Below, in pieces: positions 23,664-32,531 of a DNA stretch of 47,636 nucleotides. The stretch is taken from NCBI RefSeq assembly GCF_024391045.1, contig NZ_JANFCZ010000030.1, forward strand, positions 1 through 47,636. The letters are read 5' to 3'. Each line of letters begins with the position of its first letter. Position 1 is the first letter of the stretch. Made by a program: the position numbers and the translations under genes. The DNA comes from Pseudarthrobacter sulfonivorans (GTDB lineage Bacteria > Actinomycetota > Actinomycetes > Actinomycetales > Micrococcaceae). Below the pieces are notes generated by a model. That model ran no database searches and was not told where the DNA came from. It saw only the letters and a list, made by a program, of their open reading frames with translations.

Positions 23664-25358
23664 TCAGAACGACGGGGCGCCGGGCTTGTCAAGAGGGTAG
23701 TCGCGCTGGATCTCGGCCACCTTCGGATCGTTCTCGTCCGCACCGTAGTCCGAGCTTCGAGTGATGTCCAGGCCCGCCGGTAGCTTGATGGCACGGAACA
23801 CAACGGACAGGACGGCTGCAACGATCAGGTTAATCGCGAATGCCACCACAGCGATGTAGACCTGGATGTCGGTGCCGGGGATGGCCGCGATGGACCCGCC
23901 GAAGTGGGCTTTCGTGGCGGGGTTGACCACGTTGTAGGCCGCGACAGTGCCGTAGATGATTCCGACTGCCCAGCCGATGAACAGCGCCCACCGGTGGAAC
24001 CACCGGGTGTAGAGGCCCGCCACGATGGCCGGGAAGGTCTGCAGGATCCAGATGCCGCCGAGGAGCTGCATGTTGATTGCGGCAGACTGGTCCATGGCGA
24101 TGACGAAGACCAGGGCGCCGAATTTCACCACAAGGGATGCGATTTTGGAGACTTTGGCTTCCTGCCGGGGTTCGGCGTCCGGTCTAATCAGATCCCGGTA
24201 AATGTTGCGGGTGAACAGGTTGGCCGCGGCGATTGACATGATCGCGGCAGGGACAAGGGCGCCGATGGCGATGGCGGCCAGGGCGATGCCCGCGAACCAG
24301 TTCGGGAAGTGGTCCAGGAACAGCTGCGGCACAACCAGTTGCGGATTGACCGCGCCGTTCAGGTCAATGGGTTTGGTGCCGGCATAAATTGCTGCGTAGC
24401 CCAGCAGTGCCAGGAATCCCAGCATCAGCGAGTACAGCGGCAGCACCGCGGCATTTTTGCGGATCGTGTTCCGGCTCTTGGTCGCCAGGACGCCGGTGAT
24501 GGAATGCGGGTACATAAACAGTGCCAGAGCCGAGCCTAACGCCAGCGTCCAGTAGGCGGAATAGCTCGTGGCACCCGGGATGAAGACTCCGGCGGGTTTG
24601 CCGGTGGCCGGATTTGTGGCGCCCAGCTTCGTCTCGGCGGCGTCGAAAATAGCGCCCCAGCCACCGAATTTGATCGGCAGGTAGATGACGGCAACGATCA
24701 CTGCCAGATAGATAAGGAGATCTTTCACGACGGCGATCAGGGCGGGGGCCCGCAGGCCGGACGTGTAGGTATAGGCAGCCAGCACCACAAACGCGATGAT
24801 CAGCGGCATGTCGGTCAGCAAGGGGTTCTCCGCGCTGCCCAGGCCAAGGACTGTCAGCACGGCTTTGATGCCGACCAGCTGCAGGGCAATGTAGGGCATG
24901 GTAGCGACGATGCCGGTGATGGCGACGGCCAGGGAGAGGGCTTTGCTGCCGTACCGGCCGCCCACGAAGTCAGCCGGTGTGACGAAGCCATGCCGGTGGG
25001 AGACGGACCACAACCGGCTCATGAGGAGGAACACGATCGGGTAGAGGACGATCGTGTACGGTACCGCGAAGAAGCCACTCACTGCGCCGGTGGCCCACAT
25101 GGCCGCCGGGACTGCCACAAAGGTATAGGCCGTATAGAGGTCGCCGCCGAGCAGGAACCATGTCACCCAGGTGCCGAAACCGCGGCCCCCAAGCCCCCAC
25201 TCGTCCAGACTGTGCAGCCCTGTCGCCTCCTGCCGGCGCCAACGCGCTGCAACGAACCCCAAAGCAGCCACGACAACGAAGAGAACGATCACAATGATTA
25301 GGGCAACAAGGTTTACGGGCCGGTCCGGAACGGCCAGCGGGACAATGGCGGTGCTCAT
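23664..25358 (-). CDS. MctP-like sodium:solute symporter (monocarboxylate uptake)
   Basis: A 564-residue transporter of the SSS family with about 13 membrane segments. GLHSLDEWGLGGRGFGTWVTWFLLGGDLYTAYTF follows the first helix, then TPADFVGGRYGSKALSLAVAI and PHSITGVLATKSRNTIRKNAA, as in MctP/MctC-type acetate, pyruvate and lactate permeases. The true start is the ATG at 25358 with GGAGGAG upstream; the longer frame overlaps the previous gene. It shares an ATGA overlap with the DUF3311 gene, its usual accessory. Substrate is inferred from family and pairing. Confidence 0.87.
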   Translation of the reverse strand: MSTAIVPLAVPDRPVNLVALIIVIVLFVVVAALGFVAARWRRQEATGLHSLDEWGLGGRGFGTWVTWFLLGGDLYTAYTFVAVPAAMWATGAVSGFFAVPYTIVLYPIVFLLMSRLWSVSHRHGFVTPADFVGGRYGSKALSLAVAITGIVATMPYIALQLVGIKAVLTVLGLGSAENPLLTDMPLIIAFVVLAAYTYTSGLRAPALIAVVKDLLIYLAVIVAVIYLPIKFGGWGAIFDAAETKLGATNPATGKPAGVFIPGATSYSAYWTLALGSALALFMYPHSITGVLATKSRNTIRKNAAVLPLYSLMLGFLALLGYAAIYAGTKPIDLNGAVNPQLVVPQLFLDHFPNWFAGIALAAIAIGALVPAAIMSIAAANLFTRNIYRDLIRPDAEPRQEAKVSKIASLVVKFGALVFVIAMDQSAAINMQLLGGIWILQTFPAIVAGLYTRWFHRWALFIGWAVGIIYGTVAAYNVVNPATKAHFGGSIAAIPGTDIQVYIAVVAFAINLIVAAVLSVVFRAIKLPAGLDITRSSDYGADENDPKVAEIQRDYPLDKPGAPSF

Positions 25359-25636
25359 CGCTCCTCCCCCGCACCGGTCGCGCCCCGCACAGCTTCGCGG
25401 CGACGTCGGTCTTCCTTGGTAACCAGCCGGTACGAAGTCCCCACCAGAGCCGCTGTAACGGGAATCCACATCATCTGATACCAGTAGAAGAACGGCATTC
25501 CGGCCAAGCGCGGCTCATCGAGTGAGTACGCGGGCACGAACAACGGCACCACAATCGCGATAGCCAGCAGGATTCCCGCGATGACGTACGGACCGAATCT
25601 CGCGGGCCCACGTGTTGGTGCATCAGGACTGGACAT
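25355..25636 (-). CDS. DUF3311 small membrane protein (symporter accessory)
   Basis: A 93-residue protein with two membrane helices (GPYVIAGILLAIAIVVPLFVPAYS; LAGMPFFYWYQMMWIPVTAALVGTSYRLV), the DUF3311 layout. The start at 25636 has GAGGAGG upstream. Its TGA overlaps the ATG of the symporter (ATGA), so the two are translationally coupled. DUF3311 proteins regularly accompany SSS monocarboxylate permeases and are thought to be small subunits. Confidence 0.85.
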   Translation of the reverse strand: MSSPDAPTRGPARFGPYVIAGILLAIAIVVPLFVPAYSLDEPRLAGMPFFYWYQMMWIPVTAALVGTSYRLVTKEDRRRREAVRGATGAGEER

Positions 25637-26016
25637 CGACGCCTCCTCATCGAGACGGGCCGCCGGAGCGGGAAGGGAATCCCGGGACGTGCCGGCGGTC
25701 TCCGGGCCGCGTGTCGGCGCGGTCCTTACCTGCCAGAATAGGCACCTCCGATGGCGTCCAACAGAGCAATTTGCCCCGGGTTTGGAATTATTGGGCTCGA
25801 CGGCTGCACGGAGTCCTTGGCCACTCTGTATCCTGCTCTCACCGATCTGACGCTCGGGTGCTGGATCAGCGTGTCCATCCTTGACATAGCGGGCGGGTTT
25901 CAAGCCCGTCGCGGTAGCTAGCCCCACAGCCGGCCAACGGCCTTGCGCGTGGAATGTCAGTGCGTCAGCGGTCGATACCTCCAACTGGCTCCGACCACGT
26001 GAGGCGCGTTCCGAGC
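25637..26016. other. Non-coding gap upstream of the symporter operon
   Basis: 380 bases with no convincing gene. The promoter of the DUF3311-symporter operon should lie here on the minus strand; a weak TTGGAC...TATTCT pair with a 15-base spacer is the best I see. An open frame running through it is an upstream extension of DUF3311 and looks non-coding. Confidence 0.4.
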
Positions 26017-26697
26017 TCAAGTCCCGCTGGTTCCGGCAAGCAGTCCGCGCAGTTGGGCGACCGGGTCCGGGACTTCGGGCCCGTGGGAGAAGAGCATTCT
26101 TGTGGGTTGCGTTTCGCTCAGCCTGCGCAGCGATTCTTCGGCTTGGGCGGCATCCGATGTGAACTGCGATGGCGCACGGGCGACAGCACCGGTCAGCGTA
26201 CCTAGGGCGTCGCCGACGAACAGCACGCCTCCATCCTCGTCCAGCAGGCTGATGTGGCCACTCGTGTGTCCAGGCGTCTGGAGTACGCGCAGGCCACCAA
26301 CGTGGTCCCCTTCCCGCAGTGGTCGGAGTGGATCAGCGGATGGAATGTTGGGAATGTCAGGTGCGCCGGCCCAGACCGCTGCTCCCGGAGCCTTTGAGAC
26401 CACCTCGTCCAAACCGCCGACGTGGTCCGGGTGCGAATGGGTCAGGACGATATCAGTGACATCTGACCATGGCGCATTGACTCGCTGCAGTGCCTGGTCG
26501 ATGGCGAACGCGCTGCCCTCTGGACCGGCGTCGATCAAAATCAGCCGGTCAGGGGCCCCAACAAGGAAGCAGCGCACGTCCAGGTCCATCTCATAAGGCC
26601 CGGCAATGCCCGCAGGCAGGTGGATCTGCTGAATGACGGGCTCCACAAAGAAGCGGGAGTCCGAAGCGCCGGACTTTTTGAATTGTTCCTCGACCAT
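26017..26697 (-). CDS. MBL-fold metallo-hydrolase
   Basis: A 226-residue metallo-beta-lactamase-fold protein. The metal motif is THSHPDHVGG (HxHxDH, residues about 87-92), followed by TPGHTSGHISLLDEDGGVLFVGDALG and a final LFSHGPEV. This spacing fits the glyoxalase II-like group of MBL hydrolases; substrate unknown. It lies between the MFS transporter and the symporter operon on the same strand but 170 bases from the former. Confidence 0.87.
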   Translation of the reverse strand: MVEEQFKKSGASDSRFFVEPVIQQIHLPAGIAGPYEMDLDVRCFLVGAPDRLILIDAGPEGSAFAIDQALQRVNAPWSDVTDIVLTHSHPDHVGGLDEVVSKAPGAAVWAGAPDIPNIPSADPLRPLREGDHVGGLRVLQTPGHTSGHISLLDEDGGVLFVGDALGTLTGAVARAPSQFTSDAAQAEESLRRLSETQPTRMLFSHGPEVPDPVAQLRGLLAGTSGT

Positions 26698-26867
26698 GAG
26701 GGAATCGTCTCACCGCCCGTCCACTTCTGGAAGACGCAACCTGGGCACCTCCGGATCGATCATGGAATGGACCGGGCACCTTTCACCCGCCGTCTCCGGG
26801 CATAGCCAAATCCTCCAATCACCGCCTTGGCCTGGCTCTGACTCGAAGTCACCGCGCATTCCCCGTG

Positions 26868-28280
26868 TCAGTGGGAGAAATTTGCTGAAATCTCGGCGAG
26901 GGTGCGCCCCTTCGTCTCAGGTGCGAGCCATTGGGAGAGGATTGCGCCGAGTAATGCGACGGCGGCGGCTACCACCATGCTTGGGCCCAAGCCGATGTTG
27001 CTGATCGCCCATGGCAGGGCGAAGGTGCCAAGTGCGGCTCCGATGCGGCTGAAAGCCGCGGCGAAGCCCATGCCGATGCCGCGCAAGGGGGCGGGGAATA
27101 CCTCGGCCGGATAGACCTGGGTCAATGTGGTGTAGCCGGCATTGAAGAAAGAGAACGCGAGGAACAGGGCGAGCACGAGGATCGCTGGTGCGTCCGCCCA
27201 GACGCCGATGACCAGCAGGATGCCGGCGCAGAGCCACTGTCCGGGTACGGTGAGGATTCGGCGCCCCAACTTGTCAATCAGAAGCACGGTGGTGACAACG
27301 CCCGCGGCCGCAAGTGCGGACAGGCCAACTCCACCGGCCCAGCCGCCGCCGAAGCCGAATTGGCTGAGCACGTCGTCGGCGAAGGTCGCGATCGCAAAGT
27401 ACGGAGTGACCGCGCAGAACCAGAAACCCGCGGTGAAGAGGGTGGTGCGCCAGTGCTCCTTCGAGAACAACATTCCAAAGGAAGCGTTCTTGATTTTGGT
27501 CCTGTCCTTCGCGGCTTGGGCCTCCTGGATCATCCTCAGATCGATCTCCTCGGTGATGCTGTTGTGCATCTGTGGCGATTCGACGTATTTATGGGCGATC
27601 GCGAGTGCTTCCTCACGCCGCCCCTTCGTGATGAGCCAGCTCGGCGATTCGGGGAGGCCTATGCGCGCGATGAACAGGACGAACGCCAGTATCGTGCTCG
27701 TGCCGATGACAAGGCGCCAGGGGGTGCCGGCGTCGTGCAGGAGGGTGCCAATGATGAATGCCATCATGAAACCGACGTACCAGGCGATCAGGGTCAGCCC
27801 GAGCAACCGCCCGCGGAGCTTTGGAGGGGAGAACTCTGAAAGCAGTGGGCCGCCGATTGAGTACTCGCCGCCGATGGCGACGCCCATCAGGAATCGGATG
27901 AGAGCCAGCTGGATCACGGCGCCGTCTCCGGAGGTCACGAAGAACTGGGCCGCTGAGGCGGCCAGGAACAGGCCCATGTCCACCAGGAACATGGGCTTGC
28001 GGCCGAACTTGTCAGTCGCCCAGCCTGCCAGCGGGGAGCCGACGAAGATGCCCGCCAGCGGCCCTGCAGCAATCATGCCCAGCGACAGTGCGTCCAGCTG
28101 GAGATCGGACCGCATGGGTCCGGTGACGGGGCCGATGATTCCGAGGATGTAACCGTCGAGGAACATCCCGCCGATGAAGACCGCGACGAGCCGCACCATG
28201 AAGCGGCGTTTGAACTTGGAGCTGGTCTCTTTTGATGTGGGGGTGTCGACGGAGGCCGTCGTCCTGGTCGGATGGGTCAT
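26868..28280 (-). CDS. MFS transporter, sugar/aromatic-acid porter type
   Basis: A 470-residue twelve-helix MFS permease. Signature loops are DKFGRKPMF between helices 2 and 3, RFLMGVAIGGEYSIGGPLLSEFSPPKLRGR, PESPSWLITKGRREEALAIA, and PAEVFPAPLRGIGMGFAAAFSRIGA and PETKGRTLAEI at the end. These are metabolite:H+ symporter features; sequence does not decide between sugar, aromatic acid or other substrates. The start at MTHPTRT (28280) has AAGGGA upstream. A 16-base inverted repeat (28410-28425) about 130 bases upstream may be its operator. Confidence 0.88.
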   Translation of the reverse strand: MTHPTRTTASVDTPTSKETSSKFKRRFMVRLVAVFIGGMFLDGYILGIIGPVTGPMRSDLQLDALSLGMIAAGPLAGIFVGSPLAGWATDKFGRKPMFLVDMGLFLAASAAQFFVTSGDGAVIQLALIRFLMGVAIGGEYSIGGPLLSEFSPPKLRGRLLGLTLIAWYVGFMMAFIIGTLLHDAGTPWRLVIGTSTILAFVLFIARIGLPESPSWLITKGRREEALAIAHKYVESPQMHNSITEEIDLRMIQEAQAAKDRTKIKNASFGMLFSKEHWRTTLFTAGFWFCAVTPYFAIATFADDVLSQFGFGGGWAGGVGLSALAAAGVVTTVLLIDKLGRRILTVPGQWLCAGILLVIGVWADAPAILVLALFLAFSFFNAGYTTLTQVYPAEVFPAPLRGIGMGFAAAFSRIGAALGTFALPWAISNIGLGPSMVVAAAVALLGAILSQWLAPETKGRTLAEISANFSH

Positions 28281-29063
28281 TGAGATTTGTTCCCTTCTGC
28301 CTTCAGCACAAGCCACGGACGGCACAAGAGCGCCGTCCCTAGACGCACGGACAGCCGCAGCCCTTAGCGATCGTCAAATCGCGAAACCTACAACGCTTCT
28401 GGGTTGGCCTGTTCCGCATTGAACAATTCGCTTCGTAATATGCAACAGTGTGTGGCAGATCACAGGCCCAGTCAATCGTTTTCGTTGGATTACGCCCCGC
28501 AACGTACCGAGAAGGAATCCACTCAGTTCCGGAAACAGCGCGATCGCCTGATTCGTCAACAGCTGAACCGGCAAGAAGGCCCAGGAGGGGGTGTCGCCGG
28601 AGGAGCGGCCTGAAATCGATACGCCGCGCACACCTCTGATGGCGAGGTGTGGAGAAGCGTACGTCCTGACGGCGACGAGCCGTCATCGCCATACAGCCAA
28701 GGATTCCTGCAGGCCGCCGCCTACTATTGGGACCGTTGGTCTCGGTCGGCTGGGTCAGACTGGCAAACCTGAGAGCACCTGGCCAACGGTGAAATAAAAT
28801 TCCGCAGGTCGGCCGGCGTCAGTCCTCGTGCCGAAGGACGGCGCCCAATCATGCCGGCCGGGAACTATCCGGTTCCCACCGACGTCTCGAAACATCTACG
28901 CCTCAAAACCCTAGTGATACGAGACGAACCGACTAGACGAACCCCTCGCTCCGCGACTGCCTCCGCGCCATTTCTCGAGCACAACGCCGCCAACGAGCGC
29001 CGAAAGTCACGGTTACGGTCTTTCAGAACCGTGAAGTCAAGATTTGTACACACTCAAACGTCC
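28281..29063. other. Gene-poor gap between MFS gene and the accessory island
   Basis: About 780 bases. The left end holds the MFS control region. The rest shows short unconvincing open frames only. A perfect 8-bp hairpin TCACGGTT / AACCGTGA with a 12-base loop lies at 29007-29034, 58 bases before the first tRNA-end module. This is the transition from housekeeping chromosome to the accessory island. Confidence 0.5.
28410..28425 (-). promoter_or_regulatory. Inverted repeat, possible operator for the MFS gene
   Basis: TGTTC-CGCATT-GAACA is a perfect 5-bp dyad with a 6-base centre, about 130 bases upstream of the MFS start. Dyads of this size are typical of IclR/GntR-type regulators, but no regulator gene is adjacent. 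Confidence 0.35.
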
Positions 29064-29084
29064 AAAAGACCACTGACCTGTGGT
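29064..29084 (-). terminator. Terminator behind tRNA-end module A
   Basis: On the minus strand ACCAC-AGGTCA-GTGGT is followed by CTTTT. It lies directly after the tRNA 3' end at 29092-29113, as a tRNA terminator would. Confidence 0.5.
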
Positions 29085-29091
29085 AACACTG

Positions 29092-29113
29092 TGCCCGAGG
29101 TGGGAATCGAACC
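29092..29113 (-). other. tRNA 3'-end remnant A (tRNA-Leu-like, att-type scar)
   Basis: On the minus strand this reads as the T-loop (GGTTCGATTCCCAC) and 3' acceptor strand (CTCGGGCA) of a tRNA. The acceptor end matches the class of tRNA-Leu genes that begin GCCCGAG. No 5' half or anticodon arm is present. Such 3' ends are what tyrosine integrases leave at attachment sites. Confidence 0.6.
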
Positions 29114-29205
29114 GGACTCTGGCCCTTGCAAACACTGGGCTCCTGCGGAAACATGCCGAATCCCGCCCAGTCCGCCACCAGTACAACCCGATCCGAAGCC
29201 CAGCG

Positions 29206-29233
29206 TGTGCACGTTGTGCACATCCCTTTTTTT
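29206..29233 (+). terminator. Palindrome A with T-run
   Basis: TGTGCAC-GTT-GTGCACA (29206-29222) is a perfect 7-bp hairpin, followed by TCCC and seven T residues. It has the form of an intrinsic terminator on the plus strand, but recurs twice more in the island, so it may also be a protein-binding site. Confidence 0.6.
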
Positions 29234-29462
29234 GCTTTGCGGCAGCACACCGGCAGACGCCAGCGACCACCCGAACCACCACGACGAGGAGCCAGTACCG
29301 ACGTGGCCGAGTCATGACATTCGGCCATCAATCGAGGGTCCATATACTTCACCCGTTCCCTTCCATCCGCCGGCGATTTCCTACTTAGCTCATGGGGCGT
29401 TGGACGTCACAGGGCATGACCGCACCGACCGAACACGAGGCCCTACCAAACAATGATGTTAT

Positions 29463-29480
29463 TGTCACCATTCGGTGACA
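29463..29480 (+). promoter_or_regulatory. Operator-like palindrome upstream of the HTH/NTase operon
   Basis: TGTCACC-ATTC-GGTGACA is a perfect 7-bp dyad 26 bases upstream of the HTH gene start. XRE-type antitoxins commonly bind such dyads to repress their own operon. Confidence 0.6.
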
Positions 29481-29506
29481 TACTGGATTCAGCACAGGAG
29501 GCTGCC

Positions 29507-30127
29507 ATGACACTGGAAAGCAAAATCGAGACCCCCGCAGCAGCCGGGGCCATCATCCGCGCCCGCCGCACAGCCCGCGGGCTGTCCCAGCAAAGTCTTG
29601 CCGACATGGCCGGCGTGTCTCGGAAGTTTCTCATCGATCTGGAAGCGGGCCACGACCGCGCCGAACTCGGCAAAACCCTGGCCGTCATGGCCGCCCTCGG
29701 CCTGTCCCTGGCCGCCACTGACACCATCCCCCGCGGCAGCGACTTCGACCCGGCACGGCGCGATTACGCGACAATCTTCATCCGGCTTCTCGCCGAGCGG
29801 GACTTTGAGTTCGCGATCAAGATGCTCGCCGACTACGCCACCGCATCCCTGACCGCCGGCACCCCGCTGCTCCAGCGCAGCCCCCGCCTCAAAGACCCGC
29901 ACTGGTCAGCAGCCCTCGCGGGAATCACCAACTACACCGCGCACCGCCTCGGCCAACCAGCGCCATCCTGGACACGGCGGATCAAGCCACTCGACAGGGC
30001 ATGGCTTCCGGCAGAGTCCTACCGCACCGTCCGAACACCCATGAAGGAACTCACCCGCACCGAGACCCCGCCGGAACTCGCCGCGTTGAACGTCTTTATC
30101 CGCGAACGCAGCTTGGCCACGGCATGA
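29507..30127 (+). CDS. XRE-type HTH protein, predicted antitoxin of an NTase pair
   Basis: A 206-residue protein. Residues about 10-60 are an XRE helix-turn-helix (AAGAIIRARRTARGLSQQSLADMAGVSRKFLIDLEAGHDRAELGKTLAVMAALGLSL). The remaining 140 residues (FDPARRDYATIFIRLLAERDFEFAIKMLADYATASL...PSWTRRIKPLDRAWLPAESYRTVRTPMKELTRTETPPELAALNVFIRER) form a helical domain I cannot place in a named family, but which I associate with partners of nucleotidyltransferase toxins. Start at 29507 is fixed by AGGAGG; the longer frame begins in the operator. Its TGA overlaps the next ATG (ATGA). The palindrome upstream suggests autoregulation. Confidence 0.75.
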   Translation: MTLESKIETPAAAGAIIRARRTARGLSQQSLADMAGVSRKFLIDLEAGHDRAELGKTLAVMAALGLSLAATDTIPRGSDFDPARRDYATIFIRLLAERDFEFAIKMLADYATASLTAGTPLLQRSPRLKDPHWSAALAGITNYTAHRLGQPAPSWTRRIKPLDRAWLPAESYRTVRTPMKELTRTETPPELAALNVFIRERSLATA

Positions 30128-30690
30128 CCGGCGGAGAACTCACCGCCAGACAAATCCGGGCCCTCCTCCAGGAACTCGCCCGACGCCTCAAGGCCCGCGG
30201 CGTCCACGGCGACATCAAACTCGTAGGCGGCGCTGCGCTCATCCTGCAAGGCATCGGCAACCGCCCCACCGCCGACGTTGACGCCAGCTACGCCGACCCA
30301 CACGCCATCCATGCAGTCGTCGCCGACATGGCCGCGGATTACGACCTCGCGCCCGACTGGCTCAACACCAACGCCTCAGCCTTCGTCCCCGACAACGCCA
30401 CCTGGGTCGACATCGAACAGCTCGACGGACTCACCATCCACGCCGCAGACACCGAAACGCTCCTGGCCATGAAAATCGCCGCCGAACGCGATAAAGACAC
30501 CCTCGACATCGCCCGTCTCCTGCGCCGACTCAACATCACAGAAGCCGCCGACGCCGTCAACCTCGCCTACGACAAGTACGGCGAGCACTCCATCCCCCTC
30601 GCCGCCGGACGCGACAACTACCTCATCGTCGTCGACGACGCCCTCGACGCAACCACCACCCTCGAACCCCAGCCCGAACCCAACGAATAA
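30124..30690 (+). CDS. DUF6036-like nucleotidyltransferase, predicted toxin
   Basis: A 188-residue protein with a minimal nucleotidyltransferase core: KLVGGAALILQGIGNRPTADVDASYADPHAI (GG motif and DxD metal site at TADVDAS), a second acidic patch (VDIEQLDGLTIHAADTETLLAMKIAAERDKDTLDIARLLRRLNI), and a short polar tail. The 'LLAMKIAAERDKDTLDIARLL' segment recalls AbiEii/MenT-type toxins, which add nucleotides to tRNA or other targets. It starts inside the stop of the HTH gene (ATGA), forming a two-gene operon typical of toxin-antitoxin loci. Toxicity is not shown. Confidence 0.72.
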   Translation: MTGGELTARQIRALLQELARRLKARGVHGDIKLVGGAALILQGIGNRPTADVDASYADPHAIHAVVADMAADYDLAPDWLNTNASAFVPDNATWVDIEQLDGLTIHAADTETLLAMKIAAERDKDTLDIARLLRRLNITEAADAVNLAYDKYGEHSIPLAAGRDNYLIVVDDALDATTTLEPQPEPNE

Positions 30691-30700
30691 TCCATACGTA

Positions 30701-30746
30701 GGGACTGGCTGAATAACGATGGATCTACCGTTGTTCAGCCAGTCCC
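30701..30746. terminator. Bidirectional terminator between convergent genes
   Basis: An 18-bp stem (30701-30718 with 30729-30746, one G-U pair) and a 10-base loop, starting GGGACTGGCTGAATAACG. It sits between the convergent nucleotidyltransferase and DUF4236-HIRAN genes. Confidence 0.8.
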
Positions 30747-30758
30747 GCAGAATACCGC

Positions 30759-32387
30759 CTAAATGCCGTAAGCGGGTGGAACGTCGTACTCCGTGGCCCT
30801 TGGGAGGAGCTTCGGTGGGAAGTGCGGCCCGACGGATAGCCAATCGTTGCTGATCTCCGTGGCCTTGGCGGCGTGCAGCACGAGTTGGGCAGCGAGGGCA
30901 GAACCAGAAATTTTTGCGTAGGCGAGGGCGGTTTCCCCGATTGTCTCGGTGTGCTCGAGAAGCGGCAATAGATGCGCAGAAGTGATGTTGCTGAGCTCAC
31001 CTACGCGTTCGCCGTCGAGCCGCACCTCGACAAACGGCCGCTCAACGCCGTTCTTCAGAATGCGGTTCGCCCTGTGCAGACTTACTAGCAGTAGACCGAC
31101 CCCTCCTGGTGGAACGTGGTTGCAAAGGATGTCGAAATGGTCCTCTTCCTTGAGGACTTGAATCGCTGACCCCCAGGGTACAAGGGTGTTGACGCCAGTC
31201 GGCGCCTCGTTGAGCGGCGCAATCAGCTCTGGCTCAGGCAGTGCCACGGTAACTCGGGCTTGGAGCCGCTCAACGCCGTCGTACGCCCAGATGCGGGCTG
31301 TCGTGGCGGCAATGAGCCCACTGGCAATGATCCTCCTGATCGGTTGGGCATAGCGGATCGCGTCTTCACGACTGAGATAGCCGAGAACCTGGTTCCGCCA
31401 ACGAACGCTGATGGCATTCATGTCATACGGATTGTCCGGCTCGGCCACGAGTTCGATCTGAACGCCTTCACATTCGCTGTCGCGCCCTACAGCGACCGGC
31501 GCCTTACTGGCGCGGAGTGCGGATTTGATCGCCTTGCCGTACGCGTGCTCTCCCACGACTTCGACATTCGGCCATTCCGAACGGCCGAGCGAGACCTGGT
31601 ACCGCCCCCGGCCTGGGGAAGCGGCTCGAGCGACCGGCAAAATCGGTGCCTGCCCTTCAAAGGCAGCCAGCTGTGGCACGGCGTGATTCCCCGGTGCCTC
31701 GATCCTGGCATCAGGAACTGCGATTCCTTGAGCGGCGCTGACCGGACTCCCGGCCCAGTTCGCGTCCTCCCATGCTTGCCGGTCACGGCGCCGCTTCCGC
31801 AACAGGAACATCAGCCCGACAATCCCCGCGCCCAGCAGGAATCCCGCGGGCGAGGATACTGTCACCATCAGCACCAACATCCCGAACAAGGTCCACTGGG
31901 CAATCGTCCCGGTCTTCTCTAGCGCGGGCACACCGCGCCCGCCGCGTGTCAGCTTAGCCGGGCTCTGACCGACCCGCTCCAGGATCCGCGCCGCCTGTCC
32001 CAGGGTCAGGTGCCTCAGGCTCGGGCGCTTGCCCGTCGCACGTGCGACGGCCGCGCGAACGAAGTCACGCTGGAACTTCGATGCCGCGGCCGTCCCATCG
32101 GCAGCGAGCAGGTCCCGCCAGGCCTCGTCGCTGATGATCTGATGCACGACCTCCCGGCGAGTCGGCTGAGAGGCCCGGACAGCGGAGTTCCGTGTCGAGC
32201 GGCGGTTCGAACTGGAGGTCACATACGAGACGCCCGTTCCGGGGATCCTCGCTGTGCTGGTCGTGCGGCCCGTCGTGGACTTCGTAACCCGGAACGCGCC
32301 TGCCCCGATGCTCGCACTCACCCCGCGCTTCGACGCCGTGATCCTCACAGGCCCGAGGCTCTTTGACTTGCGGTAACGGAACCCCAA
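30759..32387 (-). CDS. DUF4236 - membrane - HIRAN domain protein
   Basis: About 542 residues from a TTG start at 32387, giving (M)GFRYRKSKSLGPVRITASKRGVSASIGAGAFRVT, the normal beginning of a DUF4236 domain; a GTG at 32423 would add 12 unconserved residues. Next comes a hydrophobic pair (QWTLFGMLVLMVTVSSPAGFLLGAGIVGLMFLL, about 170-205) with a basic stop (RKRRRDR). The second half has a HIRAN-type domain: EVVGEHAYGKAIKSALRASKAP...GVQIELVAEPDNPYDMNAISVRWRNQVLGYLSREDAIRYAQPI (about 280-370). HIRAN domains bind DNA ends or stalled forks. A C-terminal 170 residues (PFVEVRLDGERVGELSNITSAHLLPLLEHT...) repeats a HIRAN-like theme. Membrane-tethered DNA sensing is a guess. Confidence 0.75.
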   Translation of the reverse strand: MGFRYRKSKSLGPVRITASKRGVSASIGAGAFRVTKSTTGRTTSTARIPGTGVSYVTSSSNRRSTRNSAVRASQPTRREVVHQIISDEAWRDLLAADGTAAASKFQRDFVRAAVARATGKRPSLRHLTLGQAARILERVGQSPAKLTRGGRGVPALEKTGTIAQWTLFGMLVLMVTVSSPAGFLLGAGIVGLMFLLRKRRRDRQAWEDANWAGSPVSAAQGIAVPDARIEAPGNHAVPQLAAFEGQAPILPVARAASPGRGRYQVSLGRSEWPNVEVVGEHAYGKAIKSALRASKAPVAVGRDSECEGVQIELVAEPDNPYDMNAISVRWRNQVLGYLSREDAIRYAQPIRRIIASGLIAATTARIWAYDGVERLQARVTVALPEPELIAPLNEAPTGVNTLVPWGSAIQVLKEEDHFDILCNHVPPGGVGLLLVSLHRANRILKNGVERPFVEVRLDGERVGELSNITSAHLLPLLEHTETIGETALAYAKISGSALAAQLVLHAAKATEISNDWLSVGPHFPPKLLPRATEYDVPPAYGI

Positions 32388-32531
32388 CTCGCACCCCCAA
32401 AATATGCAATCCCGAGGAATCACCTGTCCCCCGTAAGGGAGATTCTAAGCCTCAGCATTCCCGAATGGGGACGGGGCCCGCCAGAGTCAGAACGCATGGT
32501 CTCATCGAATCCCAATTCGCCGGGCCAATTT

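Larger units (their letters stand above)
29092..29233 (+). repeat. Module copy A: tRNA end to palindrome (direct repeat with 33205-33345)
   Basis: About 140 bases that align with 33205-33345 in the same orientation. Shared blocks include the tRNA 3' end, CCCAGTCCG.CACCAGTAC, ACCCGATCCGAAGCCCAG and the GTGCAC palindrome with its T-run. The middle 40 bases are more diverged. The two copies bracket about 4 kb. Confidence 0.75.

Noticed and set aside
28339..28692. 117-residue minus-strand open frame upstream of the MFS gene
   Set aside because: It has no ribosome site or domain and would cover the likely MFS control region.
29054..29352. Several minus- and plus-strand open frames with CTxCTP/AHCAH-like residues near the modules
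   Set aside because: They are translations of the GTGCAC palindromes and tRNA antisense, without ribosome sites or domains.
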